Assembly (NCBI GenBank): GCA_041743835.1
Contig: JBGTLW010000029.1
Span: forward strand, 1 to 9,398
From: JBGTLW01 sp041743835
GTDB taxonomy: Bacteria > Planctomycetota > Phycisphaerae > Phycisphaerales > Phycisphaeraceae
Direction: 5' to 3'
DNA: 9,398 nt
Part shown: one piece after another, positions 6,119-9,398 of the stretch
Layout: every line of letters begins with the position of its first letter
Position numbering within the stretch: position 1 is the first letter of the stretch
Notes under the pieces: generated by a model
Database searches by the model: none
Told to the model about the DNA's origin: nothing
What the model saw: the letters and a program-made list of their open reading frames with translations, nothing else
Position numbers and translations under genes: made by a program

Positions 6119-6889
6119 ATGGTGTGGGGTATGCAAGACGGTGCGCAAACGCGTGGTCGGGGAGAAGTCCGGCGGGAGGTCCGGGGGGATTTCCGGGGGG
6201 AGGTTCGGGGGCAGTTCCGGGGGGGGTCGCCGTTGACTGGGGTGCGGGGGTTGGTGTTGGGTTGGTGTTTGTGGCTGCTGGGTTCGTGGGGTTCGACGCT
6301 AAGTATCGCGGCGACGGTGCCCGCGGTGCGGTGGATGGTGTATGCGTCGATGCTGGGGATGCTGCTGATCTGGCCGACGTATCGGCTATGCCTTGGGCCG
6401 ATGGCTTTGCGCTATCCCGGCCAGCCCCCGACGCTGGGCGCTGATGCCCGCGCGGTGCTGCTGGATTGGTTGGCGCTCAATGCGGTGTTGCAGGCGGTGC
6501 TCTGGCCATTGAAGCTGAGCGCGGATTGGACGCCGGGGCAGACGCTGTGGCTTGTGGGTGCGATGGCGGGTTGGTCGCTGGTGACGGGTGTGGTGATCGT
6601 CCTGGGCCGGGCCGGCGGGTCGCTTCGGCGGTTCTTGGCGATGTTGGCCTGTGTGTTGCTGGTGTTCGGCGAGCCGATCGTCTCGGCGGTCTGGGGCCTC
6701 GCCACGCCGGGGCAGCTAAGCCCGATCGGACCCATCTGGGTGCTGACGCAGCCGCCGACGCTGTTCGAATCGGTCCGCCAGATTGACCTTGTCACGATGG
6801 TTTTGACCGTGGGTGTGGCGGGTGTGGTGGGCTGGGCGATGGTGGGATTGTGGATTTTGCTGGCACCCCGGGTGCCGGTAGGTCGATAA
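6119..6889 (+). CDS. Unrecognised polytopic membrane protein
   Basis: I do not recognise the family of this 256-residue product. Hydrophobic segments at about 43-64, 70-92, 113-131, 141-163, 170-192 and 222-248 suggest five or six transmembrane helices. The first 37 residues are Arg/Gly-rich and are encoded by a 12-bp tandem repeat that reads as RGDF, RGEV, RGQF, which would leave a basic, presumably cytoplasmic, tail. The start is uncertain. The ATG at 6119 has GGGGG 8 bases upstream, and an ATG at 6131 is possible. If translation began at the in-frame TTG at 6233, the whole repeat would be untranslated leader with its own G-rich tract as ribosome binding site. The gene starts 21 bp after the dehydrogenase stop on the same strand, so read-through transcription is likely, but there is no functional link to the sulfatase genes that I can see. 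The coding frame is supported by the consistent hydrophobic pattern. Confidence 0.7.
   Translation: MVWGMQDGAQTRGRGEVRREVRGDFRGEVRGQFRGGSPLTGVRGLVLGWCLWLLGSWGSTLSIAATVPAVRWMVYASMLGMLLIWPTYRLCLGPMALRYPGQPPTLGADARAVLLDWLALNAVLQAVLWPLKLSADWTPGQTLWLVGAMAGWSLVTGVVIVLGRAGGSLRRFLAMLACVLLVFGEPIVSAVWGLATPGQLSPIGPIWVLTQPPTLFESVRQIDLVTMVLTVGVAGVVGWAMVGLWILLAPRVPVGR
6164..6223 (+). repeat. Array A: five copies of a 12-bp G-rich tandem repeat
   Basis: Five adjacent 12-base units start at 6164, 6176, 6188, 6200 and 6212. They read GAAGTCCGGCGG, GAGGTCCGGGGG, GATTTCCGGGGG, GAGGTTCGGGGG and CAGTTCCGGGGG. Twelve bases are four codons, so gain or loss of a unit would keep the downstream reading frame. Runs of 6, 6, 5 and 8 G at 6183-6226 with loops of 6, 6 and 7 bases fit a G-quadruplex motif on the plus (coding) strand. 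Related units occur in opposite orientation at array B. Confidence 0.85.
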
Positions 6890-6893
6890 GGTG

Positions 6894-6902
6894 TGATACG
6901 AT
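6894..6902 (+). promoter_or_regulatory. Extended -10 promoter candidate for greA
   Basis: TG at 6894-6895, one base, then TACGAT (6897-6902) form an extended -10 element just after the membrane-protein stop codon. No good -35 box lies 16-18 bases upstream, which extended -10 promoters can tolerate. A start near 6909 would give greA a leader of about 100 bases that contains a perfect hairpin. Confidence 0.4.
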
Positions 6903-6971
6903 AGCCCGCCCGCCCGGCATTCCGTGGCGGCCCCACGCCCGGTGGGCGGGGCATTGGGTACACATTGGCTC

Positions 6972-6991
6972 GGCCGACCCGCGTGTCGGCC
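6972..6991 (+). other. Perfect hairpin in the greA leader
   Basis: GGCCGAC (6972-6978) and GTCGGCC (6985-6991) make a 7-bp GC-rich stem with a 6-base loop, ending 4 bases before the greA ribosome binding site. There is no U tract, so it is not a classical terminator. Its position suggests an influence on ribosome access or RNA polymerase pausing; the function is unproven. Confidence 0.55.
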
Positions 6992-6995
6992 CTGT

Positions 6996-7001
6996 AGGGA
7001 G
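6996..7001 (+). promoter_or_regulatory. Ribosome binding site of greA
   Basis: AGGGAG lies 8 bases upstream of the TTG at 7010. It supports this non-ATG start, which also yields the normal GreA N-terminus. Confidence 0.7.
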
Positions 7002-7009
7002 TTGCAGCA

Positions 7010-7474
7010 TTGGATTTCATCACCTCAGCCGAGAAGAAGAAGCTTTCCGAGAAGCTACACGAGCTGGTCGGGCGTCGGGCGGACATCACCACCCGCATCG
7101 CCGAGGCCCGCGCTCTGGGCGACCTCAAGGAGAATGCCGAGTACCACGCGGCCCGCGAGGACCAGGGCATGAACGAGGCGGAGATCCGCCGGATCGAAGA
7201 GCGGATCGCCAAGGCCCAGGTCGCCGATGACGTGGACAAGCCAGACGACATGGTGTTTTTAGGCAGCGTGGTGAAGCTGCGCGACACCGATGACGACAGC
7301 GAAGACCTCTACAAGCTGGTAGGCGAGGCCACGGGCGGCTTCGATGCCGACGAAATCGAGGTCACCGCCAGCAGCCCGATGGGTGAGGCGCTCATGAAAG
7401 CCCGCGTGGGCGAGACGGTGAAGGTGGACCTGCCACGGGGCGTCAAACGATTTCAAGTTGTCGCGATCCAGTAG
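7010..7474 (+). CDS. greA: Transcript cleavage factor GreA
   Basis: The 154-residue product matches GreA in length and layout. An N-terminal coiled coil (about residues 5-75) has the diagnostic tip sequence LGDLKENAEYHAARE (37-50). A C-terminal FKBP-like domain (about 81-154) contains the conserved SSPMGEALMKARVGETVKVD (121-140). GreA inserts its coiled coil into the secondary channel of stalled RNA polymerase, where the acidic tip residues (here Asp38 and Glu41, by alignment with the motif of the E. coli protein) stimulate cleavage of the backtracked RNA. The start codon is TTG, supported by AGGGAG 8 bases upstream and by homology of the first residues. It lies 120 bp after the membrane-protein gene, with its own promoter candidate and a hairpin in the leader, so it is probably an independent housekeeping unit. 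GreB is less likely, given the lack of its characteristic basic coiled-coil features. Confidence 0.95.
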   Translation: MDFITSAEKKKLSEKLHELVGRRADITTRIAEARALGDLKENAEYHAAREDQGMNEAEIRRIEERIAKAQVADDVDKPDDMVFLGSVVKLRDTDDDSEDLYKLVGEATGGFDADEIEVTASSPMGEALMKARVGETVKVDLPRGVKRFQVVAIQ

Positions 7475-7489
7475 GCCTGCTCACGCGTC

Positions 7490-7495
7490 TACAAT
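7490..7495 (+). promoter_or_regulatory. -10 element candidate for the TPR-protein gene
   Basis: TACAAT matches the -10 consensus in 5 of 6 positions, 15 bases after the greA stop. The -35 region at 16-18 bases distance is poor. If used, transcription starts near 7502 and repeat array B falls wholly within the 5' leader. Confidence 0.4.
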
Positions 7496-7511
7496 AACAC
7501 AGGCCCCGCAA

Positions 7512-7573
7512 CCCCCGGAAGTTCCCCCGGAAGTTCCCCCCCGGAAGTTCGCCCGGAAGTTCGCCCGGATGCT
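7512..7573 (-). repeat. Array B: about five copies of the 12-bp repeat, inverted relative to array A
   Basis: On the plus strand the units are CCCCCGGAAGTT at 7512 and 7524, a 14-base version with seven C at 7536, CGCCCGGAAGTT at 7550, and a decayed unit at 7562. A further trace may extend to 7585. Read on the minus strand the core is AACTTCCGGGGG, the same TTCCGGGGG core as array A. The G-rich strand here is the template strand of the downstream gene. The array ends 30 bases before the ATG of the TPR-protein gene. Confidence 0.85.
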
Positions 7574-7588
7574 GCCGGGAAGCCCACT

Positions 7589-7595
7589 GGAAGGA
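7589..7595 (+). promoter_or_regulatory. Ribosome binding site of the TPR-protein gene
   Basis: GGAAGGA lies 8 bases before the ATG at 7604 and supports this start over the in-frame ATG at 7616. Confidence 0.65.
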
Positions 7596-7603
7596 CCGAC
7601 ACG

Positions 7604-9398
7604 ATGCTAAACCACATGCCAACCCGATCCGCCCTGCTCGTCGGTGCTGCTGCGCTGTCGTTGACGATGGCGGCCGCGCCCGCCCTTGCGCAGGAACAGG
7701 TCAACCAAGGCAACGCGCTGGATGCAAACCAACAGGTCGGTACCGGCGGGGTGAACTCCGCGACCGGGCAGGTCGATTACTCCGCACGCAACAACCTCGT
7801 CACAGGCAACGTCGGGGGAGGCCGCGCGTTCCAAGGCACCATCAACTACCGCGCGCCCGGTGAGTTCCAAGGCAACCTCGGGTCAAACTCGCTGTTCCCC
7901 TTCCGTGCCAACTCACTCTCGTCAAGCCCGCTCATCTCCGGCAGCAACGACGCATTCATCAGAAACCAAAGCTCCGCAGGGCAGGGAACAGTGTCCGTCT
8001 ATCGCGGGTTCACCTCGCCCACCAGCACGACCGGCAGCGCGGGGCGCATGGTCGCGTTCGATGGCGGCGCGGGTGGCATCGTCACCGTGCCCCGGCTCAA
8101 CAACACCGCGCCCATGAGCAGCTTCCTCGGCGGCGCAGCGGCCGGTAGAACCCAGGGCATCCAGGCCGACACCCTGGGCCAACCCATCCGCACCGGCACA
8201 GAGCCCACCTCACTGATCACCGCGTCGCCCCTGCTAGGCCTGCGCGTCATGCAGAACCCGTCCCCCCTCGCGCCGCCAGACCTGTCCCCGGACACGGTCA
8301 ACGTCAATGCGGACGACCTGAACCCGGCCCCGAACCCCGAGGTCGCGGCACCGGGCACCGGGCAGGTGTCCGGGCTGATCGAGGCGAGAAGTGTCGGACA
8401 ACCCCCTACCGTCCCCGGCGCCGTGCCGGGCACGACCGCAGACGCCGCGCCCCCGGGACTGATCATCGGGCAGCAGTTGCAGTCCATGGTCATGGCCAAC
8501 CGCCCGTTCGAGACGACCGACCAGCGTGTGGAGCGGTTGCAGTCCATGATCTTTGACCGCAACCAGTCGCGCGTCGCCCGGCCGGGCAACGAGGTGTACC
8601 AGTCGCTGATCGCGCAGATGCGCGAGGGCACCGAGCAGCCGGCCGCCAAGCCCACCACGCTTGACGCTGGGCTCAGCGCGCCGGATGAGAAGAAGCTGGA
8701 TGAGGCCGAGACCAAGGCCCGCGACGCGTTGCGTGAGGCGTACACGATCTACGGCCAACCCGGCGAGGCCACCACCCCACCCGCCGAGGGCGACGCTGCG
8801 GCACAAGACGAGGCGATGGAAGCGCTGCTGCGTCAGTTGCGTGCGAACATGCCGCGTGTGGAATCGCTGGCTGGGGAGTCGGCCCACCAGACCAACAAGC
8901 TGATGCAGATGGCTGAGGAAAGGCTGGCCGAAGGCAAGTACTTCGATGCCGAGGCGCTGTATCGCCAGGCCAATATCACCTCGCCCGAGAACCCGCTGAC
9001 CCGCGTCGGGCTGATCCACGCGCAGATGGGCGCGGGCCTGATCCGCTCGGCGTCGTTCAACCTGCACAAGCTGTTCGAGGAGCACCCCGAGCTCATCAAC
9101 GTGCGGTATGAGGCGGGTGTGTTGCCGCCCAAGGAGCGGCTGCGCTGGTTGCAGGGCGAGCTGCAGCGCATGATCGACTCGCAGCAGTACGGCCATGAGC
9201 CGGGCATCATGCTGGCGTACCTCGGCCATCAGACCGAATCCAAGCAGATGGTGCGTTACGGGCTGGCGGTGGCGGAGGCCAGCGCCCCGCGCGATGCCTT
9301 GCTCAAGGTGCTGCGGGGCATCTGGCTTGAAACGGAAACTGCGGCCCCGAAACCCGCCCCGCAAGCCAAGCCCGCCGCACAACCCGCGCCGACACAAA
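7604..9398 (+). CDS. Secreted protein with TPR-like region (runs off right edge)
   Basis: The frame is open for 598 codons to the end of the window, so the C-terminus is missing. Residues 1-29 are a clear Sec signal peptide ending in APALA before Gln30. Residues 30-250 are Asn/Gly/Ser/Gln-rich with no family I recognise; the Gln-Asn-Gly composition after the signal peptide suggests a flexible or beta-rich extracellular segment. Residues of about 290-400 are more helical and charged. Around residues 430-500 the sequence QMAEERLAEGKYFDAEALYR, followed by NITSPENPLTRVGLIHAQMG, has the spacing and small/aromatic pattern of a TPR pair, a protein-interaction scaffold. From about residue 579 it becomes Pro/Ala/Lys-rich (PKPAPQAKPAAQPAP), a likely linker to something beyond the window. 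It would act outside the cytoplasm, perhaps in envelope assembly. The GGAAGGA site supports the ATG at 7604. Transcription may start close to the TACAAT at 7490, placing repeat array B in the leader. Confidence 0.82.
   Translation, partial: MLNHMPTRSALLVGAAALSLTMAAAPALAQEQVNQGNALDANQQVGTGGVNSATGQVDYSARNNLVTGNVGGGRAFQGTINYRAPGEFQGNLGSNSLFPFRANSLSSSPLISGSNDAFIRNQSSAGQGTVSVYRGFTSPTSTTGSAGRMVAFDGGAGGIVTVPRLNNTAPMSSFLGGAAAGRTQGIQADTLGQPIRTGTEPTSLITASPLLGLRVMQNPSPLAPPDLSPDTVNVNADDLNPAPNPEVAAPGTGQVSGLIEARSVGQPPTVPGAVPGTTADAAPPGLIIGQQLQSMVMANRPFETTDQRVERLQSMIFDRNQSRVARPGNEVYQSLIAQMREGTEQPAAKPTTLDAGLSAPDEKKLDEAETKARDALREAYTIYGQPGEATTPPAEGDAAAQDEAMEALLRQLRANMPRVESLAGESAHQTNKLMQMAEERLAEGKYFDAEALYRQANITSPENPLTRVGLIHAQMGAGLIRSASFNLHKLFEEHPELINVRYEAGVLPPKERLRWLQGELQRMIDSQQYGHEPGIMLAYLGHQTESKQMVRYGLAVAEASAPRDALLKVLRGIWLETETAAPKPAPQAKPAAQPAPTQ

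Noticed and set aside
6862..6876. Inverted repeat GGCACC-CCG-GGTGCC at the end of the membrane-protein gene, considered as a terminator
   Set aside because: The 6-bp stem has a 3-base loop and no U tract, and it lies wholly within the coding sequence; it may be incidental to GC-rich codons.
7474..7505. GGCCTG / CAGGCC inverted repeat after greA, considered as a terminator
   Set aside because: The loop is 20 bases, there is no U tract and the -10 candidate of the next gene lies inside the loop.
8478..8551. Short direct repeat TTGCAGTCCATG occurring twice in the TPR-protein gene
   Set aside because: Only two copies that both encode LQSM in frame; more likely a coincidental helical sequence similarity than a mobile or regulatory repeat.
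8234..9397. Open frame of 387 codons on the minus strand
   Set aside because: It is antisense to the secreted TPR-like protein, which has a signal peptide, a good ribosome binding site and a plausible domain order; the antisense product is Arg/Gly/Leu-rich with no motif.

Overview
The window is GC-rich and reads like a member of the Planctomycetota, most likely class Phycisphaerae. This rests on the combination of a PEP-CTERM sorting signal, a prepilin-like H-X9-DG protein, an S1 sulfatase, a LacI-type regulator and weak or variable Shine-Dalgarno sequences. The assignment is inferred from gene content; no RNA gene or other phylogenetic marker confirms it. All genes run either leftward (1-2153) or rightward (2439 to the end) from one divergent control region at 2154-2438.

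Left arm (minus strand, 2153 down to 1). In order of transcription these are a secreted PEP-CTERM protein, a prepilin-type H-X9-DG protein, and the N-terminal part of a secreted beta-rich protein, possibly a carbohydrate-binding or glycoside-hydrolase-associated module, that runs off the left edge. All three look exported or surface-associated.

Control region. Two convincing sigma70-like promoters point away from each other. A 16-bp inverted repeat with a central CG, typical of LacI-family operators, abuts the -35 box of the leftward promoter. A related, imperfect inverted repeat lies on the predicted start of transcription of the regulator gene. The simplest reading is a local LacI-family repressor that controls both the surface-protein genes and itself.

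Right arm, catabolic part (2439-6097). The LacI-type regulator overlaps a cytoplasmic-looking S1 sulfatase by 4 bp (GTGA). This is followed after 48 bp by a BchC-like medium-chain dehydrogenase that has lost the catalytic zinc ligands. Together with the left arm this looks like a small carbohydrate- or sulfated-substrate-responsive locus. The substrate cannot be read from the sequence.

Right arm, remainder (6119-9398). There is an unrecognised multi-span membrane protein, then greA (transcript cleavage factor, TTG start), then the first 598 codons of a secreted protein with a TPR-like region and a Pro/Ala-rich tail, cut by the right edge. Two arrays of a 12-bp repeat with a TTCCGGGGG core lie about 1.3 kb apart in opposite orientation. 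One is at the 5' end of the membrane-protein gene and the other is in the probable leader of the TPR-protein gene. Both can be written as G-quadruplex motifs, on opposite strands. No tRNA, rRNA, CRISPR array or transposase was seen.
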